From: an uncultured Thiotrichales bacterium
Lineage (GTDB): Bacteria; Pseudomonadota; Gammaproteobacteria; Francisellales; CACEW01
NCBI GenBank assembly: GCA_903870015.1
Contig: CAIQBE010000019.1
Coordinates: forward strand, 1-47,132
Direction of reading: 5' to 3'
DNA: 47,132 nt
The position numbers and the translations under genes were made by a program. The notes under the pieces were generated by a model. That model saw only the letters and a list, made by a program, of their open reading frames with translations. It had not been told where the DNA came from and made no database searches. This document shows positions 9,079 to 18,018 of this stretch, in pieces (the first letter of the stretch is position 1; each line of letters starts with the position of its first letter).

Positions 9079-9297
9079 ATGATGTCACGAGAAGAAGCAG
9101 CAGCAACAAAACCCACAAGCCCAAAAAAACTTCCTCGAACACTCTCACTTCGCGAAACACCACCGACAGCAACAGACGATCCTACTGAGGCCTTTGCTTT
9201 TCGTGGGGCTTACACTTTAATAAGAAAACCTAGCGTAGGTTCTTCTTTAAAAAATATTGTTGCCACATCAACATCGCCATCGCCTACGAACGGCTAA
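9079..9297 (+). CDS. Small hypothetical protein, 72 residues
   Basis: This ORF encodes a hydrophilic, Ser/Thr/Pro/Ala-rich peptide that I do not recognise. It looks expressed: an AAAGGAG site sits eight bases before a doubled ATG and a plausible promoter lies upstream. There is no membrane helix, signal peptide or catalytic motif. Low complexity and likely disorder throughout make homology hard to judge. It is followed nine bases later by the convergent response-regulator stop. It could be a small secreted or regulatory protein, or the remaining 5' end of a lost longer gene. Confidence 0.5.
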   Translation: MMSREEAAATKPTSPKKLPRTLSLRETPPTATDDPTEAFAFRGAYTLIRKPSVGSSLKNIVATSTSPSPTNG

Positions 9298-9305
9298 GAA
9301 AAAAT

Positions 9306-10289
9306 CTAAACCCCATCCCGATTAAGCGCATACTGCGGCTTTTGCAAGGCTAGGGGTTGAATTTTCATATCAAGCTTGACCGGCAGCGTTGCGTAATGGC
9401 AACTGTGTCGGTCGAATTTGATAGTATTCGCCGGCAATACCCAGTCTCTGACATTCTTCGTTACATCACCAAAACCATAGACTAATAAATATTTTCCGTT
9501 ATTGAGATGATCTAAAGCGAAAATGAGATCCTCTGAGGGTTTTTTCTTATTTTGTGCCTCCAACATATTACGCGTGTAATCCTGCCCCTCTTTATCTCTC
9601 ATACACAGCCATGTGGCGTGCCCTTGCTCATCAAAAATCAAAAAGTCACCCAGGCGATTAATCAGGTAATATTCCACGCCCTTCAACTTATTAAACATTT
9701 GTCTAAAAAACTCGCTAAAGGCCTCTGTTGATAAAAATGCTGGCAATGTTGTCATGTGCACCGAGATCTCTTGGCCAAATGCTTCAAAAAATTGCGCCCT
9801 TAGCTCTAATAAAGCTTGATTAAGCTCTTCAAATACTTTTGGGCTATTTTTATGAATAAAGCGATCAATCAAATGGTTATTCAGTGCTTCAACCGCAATA
9901 TCAGAGCCAGCCTCACCTGTTAACATAATTTTTTTAAAATTTTTCTTCTCAATCGCTTCGCATAACTCCACGCCATTAAGTTTTGGCATCGCGTAATCAA
10001 TAATTAAGGTGGTCTCTAACAAAAATCTATCAAGTGACCCCATGTATTTAGCCAAGGCTTTTTGTGGAATTAATACCAAGCGCTCTTGATCCTCCTGTTT
10101 TAAAGCACTTACAAAGTATGCACCGACATCCACCGATTTGATGTATTTCAGCGCTTCTTTAGGATCTAAAAAAGACCGACAGTCGGTCAGATTATCTACA
10201 ATTGCTAAGGTCGAATGGATAAAAGACTCTTGATCATCCACAAAAATTGCTGCAGTGGGGTGGTAGAAGAAGGGTAGTTTTTTAATCAC
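9306..10289 (-). CDS. Response regulator with inserted receiver domain
   Basis: This 327-residue protein has a receiver domain with the acidic pair D18/D19 (IFVDDQ), phospho-acceptor D98 in LIIDYAMPKLNG, T124 in MLTGEA and K147 in FIHKNS. The acceptor normally falls near residue 55, so about 45 extra residues separate the acidic pocket from D98. This layout is known in a family of proteobacterial regulators and resembles Legionella LqsR (acceptor near residue 108). The C-terminal half (about 150-327) has no DNA-binding helix-turn-helix and includes an EYYLINRLGDFLIFDEQG segment. No kinase is adjacent. Function and partner are unknown. Confidence 0.8.
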   Translation of the reverse strand: MIKKLPFFYHPTAAIFVDDQESFIHSTLAIVDNLTDCRSFLDPKEALKYIKSVDVGAYFVSALKQEDQERLVLIPQKALAKYMGSLDRFLLETTLIIDYAMPKLNGVELCEAIEKKNFKKIMLTGEAGSDIAVEALNNHLIDRFIHKNSPKVFEELNQALLELRAQFFEAFGQEISVHMTTLPAFLSTEAFSEFFRQMFNKLKGVEYYLINRLGDFLIFDEQGHATWLCMRDKEGQDYTRNMLEAQNKKKPSEDLIFALDHLNNGKYLLVYGFGDVTKNVRDWVLPANTIKFDRHSCHYATLPVKLDMKIQPLALQKPQYALNRDGV

Positions 10290-10352
10290 TTTTTAAACCT
10301 TATTTAATTTTTAATGCGCGTATTATAACGCTTTATCGCCAATCGAAACAAT

Positions 10353-10373
10353 AATATCATTGGAATATCATTG
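10353..10373. repeat. 11-base-spaced direct repeat upstream of mnmA
   Basis: AATATCATTG occurs at 10353-10362 and again at 10364-10373, one helical turn apart, between the response-regulator gene and mnmA. It could be an operator for either divergent gene or a chance repeat. Confidence 0.5.
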
Positions 10374-10390
10374 AAATACCCACAATCGTG

Positions 10391-10396
10391 TATAAT
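10391..10396 (+). promoter_or_regulatory. Likely -10 element for mnmA
   Basis: A perfect TATAAT lies 28 bases before the mnmA ATG. The best -35 candidate, TTGAAA at 10371-10376, is only 14 bases upstream, so the -35 assignment is unclear. Confidence 0.5.
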
Positions 10397-10424
10397 AGGC
10401 AAAACTAAACCCTTTATTTAGACT

Positions 10425-11489
10425 ATGAAAATTGCTGTCGGCCTCTCTGGCGGCGTTGACTCCTCTGTCAGCGCCTACTTGCTTAAAGAGCAAGGTTTTG
10501 ATCTCGTTGGCATTTTTATGAAAAACTGGGAAGAAGATGACACAGCAACCCATTGCCCCGCCGCTCAGGATCGAATCGATGCTGAAAAAGTTGCAGAAAA
10601 ACTGCAAATCCCCTTTCACGCCGTTAACTTTGCTGCGGAATACTGGGATCATGTTTTTGCTTATTTTCTTCATGAATATCAATCTGGGCGCACGCCGAAT
10701 CCGGATATTTTATGCAATAAAGAAATTAAATTTAAAGCTTTTTTAAATTATGCAGAGACGCTTGGCTGTGGCAAAATTGCCACCGGCCATTATGCGCAGG
10801 TGCGGGAAGTTGATAGCCAGTTACAACTATTACGTGGCATTGATAATAATAAAGACCAAACATATTTTCTTTATACGCTACAGCAAGCCCAGCTCGCTAA
10901 ATCGATTTTTCCTGTGGGGCATTTACCCAAACCCGAGGTACGTAAAATCGCCGAAGCCCAAGGCTTTGAAAATGCCAAGAAAAAAGATAGCACCGGGATT
11001 TGTTTTATAGGCGAGCGCAAATTTAAAGAATTTTTAGAGCGCTATTTACCGGCTAAGCCCGGCTTGATTGTAACGATTGATGGCAAAGTATTAGGTGAAC
11101 ACCAGGGCTTAATGTATTACACTATCGGTCAGCGGCAAGGCATTGGCATTGGCGGTGTTCAGGGCGCAGTACATCAGCCCTGGTTTGTAGCGGCCAAAGA
11201 TTTAAATAACAATCATTTAATTGTCGTCGAAGGCCATGATCATTCCAGCTTGCTTCAAAGCACCCTTAGCGCACAAGATCTACATTGGGTTGCAGGCCAA
11301 GCTCCGGCAAAGTCCTTTACCTGTACCGCCAAAACCCGCTATCGCCAACAAGACAGCGCCTGTCATATTGAAGTGATAGACTCACAAATTAAAGTTCACT
11401 TTGATGCGCCACAATGGGCGATTACGCCAGGGCAATCGATTGTGCTATATCAAGATGAGGTATGCTTGGGTGGGGCCGTGATTATTTAG
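10425..11489 (+). CDS. mnmA: tRNA-specific 2-thiouridylase MnmA
   Basis: This 354-residue enzyme has the PP-loop SGGVDSS (8-14), catalytic Cys C97 in PDILCNKE and partner Cys C192 in TGICFIGER. It adenylates U34 of tRNA-Lys, -Glu and -Gln and transfers sulfur delivered by the IscS/Tus relay to give 2-thiouridine. Length and motif order are typical. It stands alone between the response regulator and the convergent NlpC/P60 gene. In many bacteria it adjoins hflD and purB, which are not here. Confidence 0.95.
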   Translation: MKIAVGLSGGVDSSVSAYLLKEQGFDLVGIFMKNWEEDDTATHCPAAQDRIDAEKVAEKLQIPFHAVNFAAEYWDHVFAYFLHEYQSGRTPNPDILCNKEIKFKAFLNYAETLGCGKIATGHYAQVREVDSQLQLLRGIDNNKDQTYFLYTLQQAQLAKSIFPVGHLPKPEVRKIAEAQGFENAKKKDSTGICFIGERKFKEFLERYLPAKPGLIVTIDGKVLGEHQGLMYYTIGQRQGIGIGGVQGAVHQPWFVAAKDLNNNHLIVVEGHDHSSLLQSTLSAQDLHWVAGQAPAKSFTCTAKTRYRQQDSACHIEVIDSQIKVHFDAPQWAITPGQSIVLYQDEVCLGGAVII

Positions 11490-11500
11490 GAAGCTATAAT

Positions 11501-12322
11501 TTAAGAATCACCATCACTTTGCTGCTCCAGTGCTACGGTATTGGCAATGGTGTTATTGGTCAGCACACGCCTTGCGCCGGCGTAGTTCTTTTTCCAATAG
11601 GGATCACTTAAACTGCTCATGCGAATAGTTTCACCAGTTCTTGGCGCATGCACAAAATAACCATCGCCTACATAAATACCGACATGTGATATCTTCCGAC
11701 TGTTATTGTGGGTTCTGAAAAAAACGAGATCACCTTCTTGTAAATTTTTAACGGGCTGCAGGCTATGATACTGCTCTGCAGCTGTTCGAGGAATTTGAAT
11801 ACCTTCTTCGGCATACACAAATTGACTCAAGCCCGAGCAATCAAAGCCGGTTTCGGGATCTTCGACACCCCATTGGTAAGCTTTGCCGATCTGCGCCTGT
11901 GCATTAGCACAGACTGAGCTTTGATAACCGACTAATCTTACTTTTATCTGCTGATTAAAACCACCATTGATAAAATCTTGATTATTGGCACTACTGATTT
12001 GTGTTAAATTTGCTGCCAAGGTTTGATTTTGCGCATGGGTCATATAATCTTGTGGGTTGTTGTTTACTGCTGGCACCGGTACGGGCTTTGGCTCATGGCT
12101 GCTTGCTTTGGAATGATGATGGCTTGACTTAGTTTTTACTGATTTTTTAGTCGCCGCTGATTTTTTATGTGTTTTTTTGACACCGGTCTTTGTTTTTGCT
12201 GAAGATGTTGTTGCTGCAACTGTTGTGCTTGAAGGCGCAGGCGTGGCGAATGCCGGGCTACCTAAACATAAACCACTGAGAGCCAGCCCTGCAAAAATCA
12301 AACGAAACCCACATCGCAGCAT
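11501..12322 (-). CDS. Secreted NlpC/P60 peptidoglycan endopeptidase
   Basis: This 273-residue protein has a signal peptide (cleavage near AFA-TP, about residue 26), a low-complexity Lys/Ser/His-rich linker (about 40-80) and a C-terminal NlpC/P60 domain. The catalytic Cys is C162 in FDCSGLSQF and the His is H213 in HVGIYVGDG, with H225 as a likely third member. Such enzymes cleave the D-Glu-diaminopimelate bond of stem peptides in the periplasm. The ATG follows the fabD stop after one base, so it is co-transcribed with the fatty acid genes, in the position usually held by fabG. Confidence 0.88.
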   Translation of the reverse strand: MLRCGFRLIFAGLALSGLCLGSPAFATPAPSSTTVAATTSSAKTKTGVKKTHKKSAATKKSVKTKSSHHHSKASSHEPKPVPVPAVNNNPQDYMTHAQNQTLAANLTQISSANNQDFINGGFNQQIKVRLVGYQSSVCANAQAQIGKAYQWGVEDPETGFDCSGLSQFVYAEEGIQIPRTAAEQYHSLQPVKNLQEGDLVFFRTHNNSRKISHVGIYVGDGYFVHAPRTGETIRMSSLSDPYWKKNYAGARRVLTNNTIANTVALEQQSDGDS

Positions 12323-12323
12323 A

Positions 12324-13250
12324 TTAAATCCTGGTAACTACCGCATCAAAACCTGTTCGATCCTCTAAACTAAAGAATTCGACACCCTCAACAATACGTT
12401 TATTTAAACCCGTTAACACTTTGCCTGGACCGCATTCAACATAAGCGTTCACATTATTTGCAGCTAATTTTTTTATGGATCCAACCCATTGCACTGGATT
12501 ATATAATTGGCTCACGAGTGCTGCTTTGATGCCCTCAACATCATGATGAAACTCGGCATCAATGTTTTGTACCACTGGAATTTTAGGTGTATTAAAGGTG
12601 ATGGTACTGAAGGCTTCTGCAAGCTGATCGGCCGCGGGCTTCATTAAAACACAATGTGAAGGCACGGAAACAGGCAACAACATTGCACGCTTTGCGCCTA
12701 AGGCTTTAGCGGTATCGACCGCACGCGTAACCGCATTAGCATTACCGGCGATCACCACCTGGCCTGGAGCGTTAAAATTGACTGCACTGACCACTTCATT
12801 ATGCGCGGCCTCGCGACAGGCTTCGATCACACCCTGGTCATCTAAGCCCAATATTGCCGCCATGGCACCTTCGCCTTGCTTTACAGCTTGTTGCATGAGT
12901 TGTCCACGCAAATGCACGAGCTTTAATGAGTCTTCAAAAGACAATACACCGGCAACAACTAAGGCCGTGTACTCACCTAAACTGTGTCCCGCTAGAAACT
13001 CTGGGCGTATGCTGCTTTTTTCACAGAAAACCTGCCACAAGGCAAAGCTCGCTGCCAAAATCGCGGGCTGAGTGTATTCAGTTTGATTTAAGCGCGCTTC
13101 ATCGCTTGCAATAATCTCTGTTAAATTAAATCCTAAGGCGCTGTTGGCCGCCTCAAAGGTCTTTTTAAAGGCACTTTCATGAGCAAAGTCACTTAACATA
13201 TTTAATTTCTGCGAACCTTGTCCCGGGAACACAAACGCAAATCGAGTCAT
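12324..13250 (-). CDS. fabD: Malonyl-CoA:ACP transacylase FabD
   Basis: This 308-residue transferase has the nucleophile S90 in AGHSLGEYTAL and H199 in VSVPSHC, the classic FabD Ser-His pair, plus the N-terminal FPGQGSQ. It loads malonyl groups from CoA onto acyl carrier protein for chain elongation. It lies 34 bases downstream of fabH on the same strand. In the usual cluster fabG and acpP follow; here an NlpC/P60 gene follows instead. Confidence 0.95.
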   Translation of the reverse strand: MTRFAFVFPGQGSQKLNMLSDFAHESAFKKTFEAANSALGFNLTEIIASDEARLNQTEYTQPAILAASFALWQVFCEKSSIRPEFLAGHSLGEYTALVVAGVLSFEDSLKLVHLRGQLMQQAVKQGEGAMAAILGLDDQGVIEACREAAHNEVVSAVNFNAPGQVVIAGNANAVTRAVDTAKALGAKRAMLLPVSVPSHCVLMKPAADQLAEAFSTITFNTPKIPVVQNIDAEFHHDVEGIKAALVSQLYNPVQWVGSIKKLAANNVNAYVECGPGKVLTGLNKRIVEGVEFFSLEDRTGFDAVVTRI

Positions 13251-13284
13251 GATTTAGAATCTCCTATTCAACATTGTTTTTAGT

Positions 13285-14253
13285 TTAATAACGAATTAAA
13301 TTGGCTCCCCATACAAAGCCAGCACCAAAAGCCTCTAACAATAATAAATTTCCACGCTTAATCCGACCATCTAAGACTCCGGTCGCTAACGCCAAAGGAA
13401 TTGAAGCTGCAGTGGTATTACCCTGGGTCGTTAAGGTTACAATGACTTTATCCATGGGTAAATCAAGTTTTTTTGCGGTTGCGGTAATAATGCGCGCATT
13501 GGCCTGGTGCGGTACCAACCAATCAATATCAGTTTTATCTAATTGATTTTGGACCAACATATGCTCGACCAAATGCTCTAAGGTTTCTACCGCAAAACGA
13601 AAGACTTTATTGCCCTCCATCGTAAGCTTAGGCGATTGCATCTCGCCCTCAAAAGGGTCCACACGAAAATGCGCAGTAGTGTTGAGCAAATCTGCATAAC
13701 GCCCATCGGCAAAAATTTCTGAGGCGATAAAATTGCTCTGAGTACCTTGACTTAAAATCACTGCGCCCGCACCATCCCCAAATAGCACACAGGTACGGCG
13801 ATCACTCCAGTCCATAATGCGCGACATGAGCTCACTACCGACAATCAAAATATTTTTGGCAGTGCCGGCATCAAAAAATTGCTTAGCGATATGCATAGCA
13901 TAAACAAAGCCGCTACAGGCTGCATTGATATCAAATGCTGCGCAAGATGCGCCTAGATTTGCAGCTAATTGACAGGCAACACTTGGCATAAAACGATCCG
14001 GCGTTGCCGTGGCCACAATAATTAAATCAAGGTCTGCTGCTTTTAAATTGGCTCGCTCGAGCGCCATTTGTCCGGCTTGATGCGACATAAATAAATTGGT
14101 TTCTTCTTCATGCGCAACATGGCGTGCTTTAATCCCAACACGCTCTACAATCCACTCATCTGAAGTGTCAACACGTGTTGATAGCTCAGCATTACTTAAA
14201 ACTTTTTTGGGCAAATATAAGCCCACACCACTTATTTCAATTGGGGTCTTCAT
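13285..14253 (-). CDS. fabH: Beta-ketoacyl-ACP synthase III FabH
   Basis: This 322-residue condensing enzyme carries the full triad: C113 in INAACSGF, H249 in VPHQANARI and N279 in TTQGNTTAAS. FabH starts fatty acid synthesis by condensing acetyl-CoA with malonyl-ACP. Its ATG lies inside the 3' end of plsX (17-base overlap), implying coupled translation. The overall order plsX-fabH-fabD is the standard gammaproteobacterial one. Confidence 0.95.
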   Translation of the reverse strand: MKTPIEISGVGLYLPKKVLSNAELSTRVDTSDEWIVERVGIKARHVAHEEETNLFMSHQAGQMALERANLKAADLDLIIVATATPDRFMPSVACQLAANLGASCAAFDINAACSGFVYAMHIAKQFFDAGTAKNILIVGSELMSRIMDWSDRRTCVLFGDGAGAVILSQGTQSNFIASEIFADGRYADLLNTTAHFRVDPFEGEMQSPKLTMEGNKVFRFAVETLEHLVEHMLVQNQLDKTDIDWLVPHQANARIITATAKKLDLPMDKVIVTLTTQGNTTAASIPLALATGVLDGRIKRGNLLLLEAFGAGFVWGANLIRY

Positions 14254-15286
14254 GATTTTCAGGTCCTAAAATCTGTTCTATTTGGGCATGAATCTTGGTG
14301 GGCAAATCTTCGCGCACCTCTTTCATGGCGGCTTCGATGGCACTAGCAAAACTGATGCTATCTGCGCCCCCATGGCTTTTGATCACAATACCTTTTAATC
14401 CTAATAAGCTTGCGCCATTGTATTGACGCACATCTAATCTACTCTTAATGTTACGCAACACCATGAATGATAAAATACCCTGCAATTTTGATACAACACT
14501 GCTGGTAAAAGATTGCTTTACCACGGAACTGATGAATTTTGCTGTGCCTTCCATAGTTTTTAAGGCGATATTACCGATAAAGCCATCGCAGACAATCACA
14601 TCCGCTTTATCCCAAAATAAATCGTTTCCTTCTACAAAACCGATGTAATTGATAGCAGGACAATCACTCAACATTTTGGCTGCGTCCTTGATATTGTCTA
14701 AGCCTTTCATTTCTTCTTCGCCGATATTTAACAGCGCAACCCTTGGCTTTGCAATATGGTTGACAAAACTAGCACGCACCGACCCCATGAGGGCAAATTC
14801 AAAAAGATGCTGGGCGCTGCACTCTATGTTTGCTCCAAGATCTAACATTTGTGACAACGTGGATTTTTTTGTCTGTGGATTGACGCCTGGGATTCCATAA
14901 ATAATCGCAGGACGGTCAATCCCTGGAATCATTTTGAGGACAAAACGCGATGTGGCCATCAGAGCACCGGTATTACCGCTGCTCACACAAGCTGCGGCAC
15001 GACCTTCTTTGACCAAATTAATCGCGACCCGCATCGAAGAGTCTTTTTTGCTGCGTAATGCTTGCGAAGGAAGCTCATCCATCGCAACCACCTCGGTTGC
15101 GTTTTGAATTTCAATACGCTCATGATGAATATTTTTAAACTGCGCAAGACTTGCTCGAACTTGATCCTCAATTCCCACTAGAATTAGCTTTAAATCATGA
15201 TGATTATCTAAGGCGTTGAGCGCACCGGGAATTGTGGCTTTAAGACCGGCATCACCGCCCATAGCATCGATTGCTATTGTAATCAT
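14237..15286 (-). CDS. plsX: Phosphate acyltransferase PlsX
   Basis: PlsX makes acyl-phosphate from acyl-ACP, the first step of phospholipid synthesis through the PlsX/PlsY route, and acts at the inner face of the membrane. The N-terminus ITIAIDAMGGDAG, the segment VSSGNTGALMATS and VCDGFIGNIALK are characteristic. I place the start at the ATG at 15286 (349 residues) because a GGGAGG ribosome site lies just upstream; a TTG four codons earlier overlaps that site and is unlikely. It sits between rpmF and fabH. Confidence 0.95.
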   Translation of the reverse strand: MITIAIDAMGGDAGLKATIPGALNALDNHHDLKLILVGIEDQVRASLAQFKNIHHERIEIQNATEVVAMDELPSQALRSKKDSSMRVAINLVKEGRAAACVSSGNTGALMATSRFVLKMIPGIDRPAIIYGIPGVNPQTKKSTLSQMLDLGANIECSAQHLFEFALMGSVRASFVNHIAKPRVALLNIGEEEMKGLDNIKDAAKMLSDCPAINYIGFVEGNDLFWDKADVIVCDGFIGNIALKTMEGTAKFISSVVKQSFTSSVVSKLQGILSFMVLRNIKSRLDVRQYNGASLLGLKGIVIKSHGGADSISFASAIEAAMKEVREDLPTKIHAQIEQILGPENHEDPN

Positions 15287-15347
15287 AAAACCTCCCAATT
15301 GACATTCTTGCCATTATAAAACGAAGGATGGCAAGAGTATAGAGATT

Positions 15348-15530
15348 TTATGCTTCTTCTTTTTTAGCAACGATGCGACGACCGCGGTACATCCCTTTGG
15401 GAGATACATGGTGGCGCAAATGGGTTTCACCAGTTTCTGAATCAACCGATATCGCACGGGCAGTTAAGGCATCGTGGCTACGACGCATATCACGACGTGA
15501 GCGGGATTTTTTAGTTTGTTGCACTGCCAT
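15348..15530 (-). CDS. rpmF: Ribosomal protein bL32
   Basis: This 60-residue basic protein begins [20 protein letters not shown], as bL32 does, and ends with [15 protein letters not shown]. It is a component of the large ribosomal subunit. No zinc-binding Cys pair is present, as in other gammaproteobacterial L32. The gene follows yceD after one base and precedes plsX by about 60 bases, the conserved yceD-rpmF-plsX order. Confidence 0.97.
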   Translation of the reverse strand: MAVQQTKKSRSRRDMRRSHDALTARAISVDSETGETHLRHHVSPKGMYRGRRIVAKKEEA

Positions 15531-15531
15531 T

Positions 15532-16053
15532 TTATTTCTTCTCCTTCGACAATAATTTCAAATTCGCAAATGGTTTGTAGGTATTTTGCTCTATACCATT
15601 TGACGGGGTGTCATAGTATGCCTGATTTTGACCTAAATCACAATCTTTTTTTTCATGCTTAGGAAATTCGGGAATACTCAGGATAAATTCATCTTCGATC
15701 ACCTGCAAAGACTCGCATTGACCCATCGCATCGATATAGAGCGGCTGGAGCGCCAAGGGCAAGGCTTCAGCCTCAAGCTCATTGCGCACCACCTTCATTG
15801 GAATATCTATGTCCAAATGATAGCTAAATGGCTTTTGACAGCGTTGACATTCAAGACTCAGATCAGCCTTCAACGTTAATAAAGCCGTGACCTGATCATG
15901 CTGATCAATATCAAAACGCCAGGTAAAATGCAGGATATTCTCTGCAACCAAGAGCAGATCGCGACTCCGCTCAAAACTCTTTAGCGAGAGTTCGCCTGCT
16001 AAAATTTTTTGCTCTTTTCCGAGCTGAATAGGTTCAATGAATTCTGTTAACAT
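15532..16053 (-). CDS. yceD: YceD family protein (DUF177)
   Basis: This 173-residue acidic protein has the DUF177 core [20 protein letters not shown] with its CxxC pair, and an acidic [12 protein letters not shown] segment. YceD is almost always encoded next to rpmF and is linked to 23S rRNA processing and ribosome assembly in bacteria and plastids. The stop is separated from the bL32 start by one base. The upstream DotE-like gene ends 22 bases before it. Confidence 0.92.
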   Translation of the reverse strand: MLTEFIEPIQLGKEQKILAGELSLKSFERSRDLLLVAENILHFTWRFDIDQHDQVTALLTLKADLSLECQRCQKPFSYHLDIDIPMKVVRNELEAEALPLALQPLYIDAMGQCESLQVIEDEFILSIPEFPKHEKKDCDLGQNQAYYDTPSNGIEQNTYKPFANLKLLSKEKK

Positions 16054-16075
16054 ATGGGCAGACCCTGATTAAAAT

Positions 16076-16714
16076 TTATGAAGAGGGCAGAAGCGAAATA
16101 TCGATATTCCCTGCTGAATTCATGATACCCTGAGCCAAATTATACAAATTATCAGCATTTACTGCTGCCAACCCTGCAAATATATGAGTCATTGCCTTAG
16201 CAATGGTTCCCTGCCCCTGGCCCTCACCAATCTTCACTAATAACATTATACCTCGAATAAAGGAAATAACCCCCACAATCATCAACGTACCAAAAGCCAA
16301 ATACTTAATGGCCGTCGAAACCTGAGAGCCTTCTGCCGCATTATTGATATCATTTACATATGCCATTTCAGGGCAAAAAGAGTTTGTCGATGTCACGAAG
16401 GACATTGAGCCCGCATTCATACAGTTCTGCATTAACACGTTATTACTATAAAAAAGAGAGTTTGAGAGCATACTTAACTGCGGTATAAAACTAATTAAGG
16501 TCACTCCTGCCACAAGATACATGCCGGTAGCAACTGGCGACACCCTATGCATCATCTGTTGCGCATTTTGCCCATGACGATGCAGGCGCGACAAAAAAAT
16601 GATTATAAAACAGAGACCAATGAAATATGAAATATCCCCTATAATCTGCATGATAGGCGTGTAGTCTTGCTCCAATATATTGGTTGCAAACTGGACTATA
16701 CTGTCATTTTCCAT
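16076..16714 (-). CDS. IcmC/DotE-like type IVB secretion membrane protein
   Basis: This 212-residue protein has three clear membrane helices (about 20-42, 66-86 and 137-160) and a shorter C-terminal hydrophobic segment. The order and spacing (IGDISYFIGLCFIIIFLSRL then QQMMHRVSPVATGMYL, and late IRGIMLLVKIGEGQGQGTIAKAMTHIFAGLAAVN) parallels IcmC/DotE of the Dot/Icm system and TraQ of IncI plasmids. The 61-residue loop between helices 2 and 3 has two Cys. No other Dot/Icm gene lies in this window, so it is an orphan copy. It precedes yceD by 22 bases and appears to head the rpmF/fab operon. The match rests on recognition, not a search; a related small Dot/Icm protein such as DotV is possible. 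Confidence 0.7.
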   Translation of the reverse strand: MENDSIVQFATNILEQDYTPIMQIIGDISYFIGLCFIIIFLSRLHRHGQNAQQMMHRVSPVATGMYLVAGVTLISFIPQLSMLSNSLFYSNNVLMQNCMNAGSMSFVTSTNSFCPEMAYVNDINNAAEGSQVSTAIKYLAFGTLMIVGVISFIRGIMLLVKIGEGQGQGTIAKAMTHIFAGLAAVNADNLYNLAQGIMNSAGNIDISLLPSS

Positions 16715-16749
16715 ACTTTATGACCTCACTGCTCTTTATAAATTGACTT

Positions 16750-16778
16750 ATTATATATAATTTATACTTTTGCATCAA
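16750..16778 (-). promoter_or_regulatory. Sigma70 promoter of the DotE-like/yceD/rpmF/fab operon
   Basis: On the minus strand TTGATG (16773-16778) and a perfect TATAAT (16750-16755) are 17 bases apart, about 36 bases before the DotE-like ATG. It is the strongest promoter match in this part of the window. Confidence 0.6.
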
Positions 16779-16976
16779 TTTTATTAATGTAATCTTAGTA
16801 ACAACCTACCTAAAAAAAAACAAAAATAAAAACAAAATACAATCTACTACAAAGTTACAAATCAAAATGATCTGCGATAAAACTAGCAATAAAATGAATC
16901 ATCTCAGCCTAAATTAAAATCAGGCCACTAAAAGGCTACTCAACAATGATTATTGTTTTTCGGCGCTATGACTTAT

Positions 16977-16988
16977 GTTAATATTAAC
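16977..16988. repeat. Perfect 12-base palindrome before the kinase gene
   Basis: GTTAATATTAAC lies 29 bases before the histidine kinase ATG, where an operator would overlap the promoter region. Confidence 0.5.
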
Positions 16989-17016
16989 ACATTAGTCATG
17001 CAAAAAAAGCCCTCTC

Positions 17017-18018
17017 ATGCGTTTCAGTCTCAAAATGAAGCATTTGTTTGTAATCACCATGGTTATTTTACTACTTGAGACAGGCCTTTTTTTAACTTAC
17101 AACTTTCTATCTTTACGTATTGCGAATAGCCCCCTGCCTAATCTTGCCAACCTAAAAAATATCCAATCTGATGTGATTATTCTCTCAACCAATTTGTGCC
17201 TGTTAATTATTATCTGGTTTGCTTTTATTATCTACTATCGCCACTCACTTCCTAAAGAAATTCTTAACCTGATCATCGGCTCTGAAAACCAAAATCCTAA
17301 TCATCGACTAATTCAACAATTACGCCAAGAAATTAAAAACTATTATGAACAAAAAAATATTATGATTACCGCTCTTGCCCATGATATTAAAACGCCACTT
17401 ACTGAGGCAACACTACGCCTCGCCTTGCTTGAAGACCAAAAAGAAGCTGAAGAAATTCGCCAAAAACTTGAAGAAGTGAACCACATTATTACAAGCTCTC
17501 TTGAGTATGCGCGCCAACCTGAAAAAATAAAAATGGCTCGCGCTGATGTCGTTTCACTGATTGAAACTATTGCTGAAAACTATAACCACAAAGACGGCTT
17601 TGTCGTGCATTTTCATAGCGCAACACCTAATTTCATTATGGATATTGAGCTACAGCTCTTTAAACGCATGATTAGCAATATTATCGAAAATGCCAAAAAA
17701 TACGCATCATCTTGCGACATTACCATTAACCAATGGGAGCGCGATAAGATTATCATCACTTGCCAAGATGACGGCCCCGGCGTACCCGACCAATTTTTAC
17801 ACTTACTGGCGATTCCTTATTTTCGGGTAGATCAATCACGCTCATCCAATACCGGCGGTACTGGACTTGGCCTTGCCATTGTGAAAAAAATTGCCGAGCT
17901 CCATAATAGCACGATCAGCTTTACTAATAGTCCTGGGGGTGGCTTTGTGGTGAATCTCACACTAGAACGCACCCGCCAAAAACAATCTCAACTTAAAAAA
18001 GGACCGGCAAAACAATGA
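17017..18018 (+). CDS. Orphan sensor histidine kinase
   Basis: This 333-residue protein has two membrane helices (about 9-30 and 54-73), a short 24-residue periplasmic loop and a linker. Its kinase core has phosphorylated His H122 in [13 protein letters not shown] box [10 protein letters not shown] (221-230), G1 DDGPGVP (251-257) and G2 GGTGLG (280-285), all intact. The tiny periplasmic part suggests sensing within the membrane or by a partner. No response regulator is adjacent; the nearest is at 9306-10289. The stop overlaps the rpe ATG by four bases. The start may instead be the ATG at 17035. Confidence 0.9.
   Translation: MRFSLKMKHLFVITMVILLLETGLFLTYNFLSLRIANSPLPNLANLKNIQSDVIILSTNLCLLIIIWFAFIIYYRHSLPKEILNLIIGSENQNPNHRLIQQLRQEIKNYYEQKNIMITALAHDIKTPLTEATLRLALLEDQKEAEEIRQKLEEVNHIITSSLEYARQPEKIKMARADVVSLIETIAENYNHKDGFVVHFHSATPNFIMDIELQLFKRMISNIIENAKKYASSCDITINQWERDKIIITCQDDGPGVPDQFLHLLAIPYFRVDQSRSSNTGGTGLGLAIVKKIAELHNSTISFTNSPGGGFVVNLTLERTRQKQSQLKKGPAKQ

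Larger units (their letters stand above)
16715..17016. other. AT-rich divergent intergenic region
   Basis: This 302-base spacer separates the DotE-like gene from the histidine kinase gene. It contains a good minus-strand promoter (listed separately), an inverted repeat AACAAT-gatt-ATTGTT at 16942-16957 and a perfect palindrome GTTAATATTAAC at 16977-16988, just before the kinase start. I see no gene or RNA in it. Confidence 0.7.
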
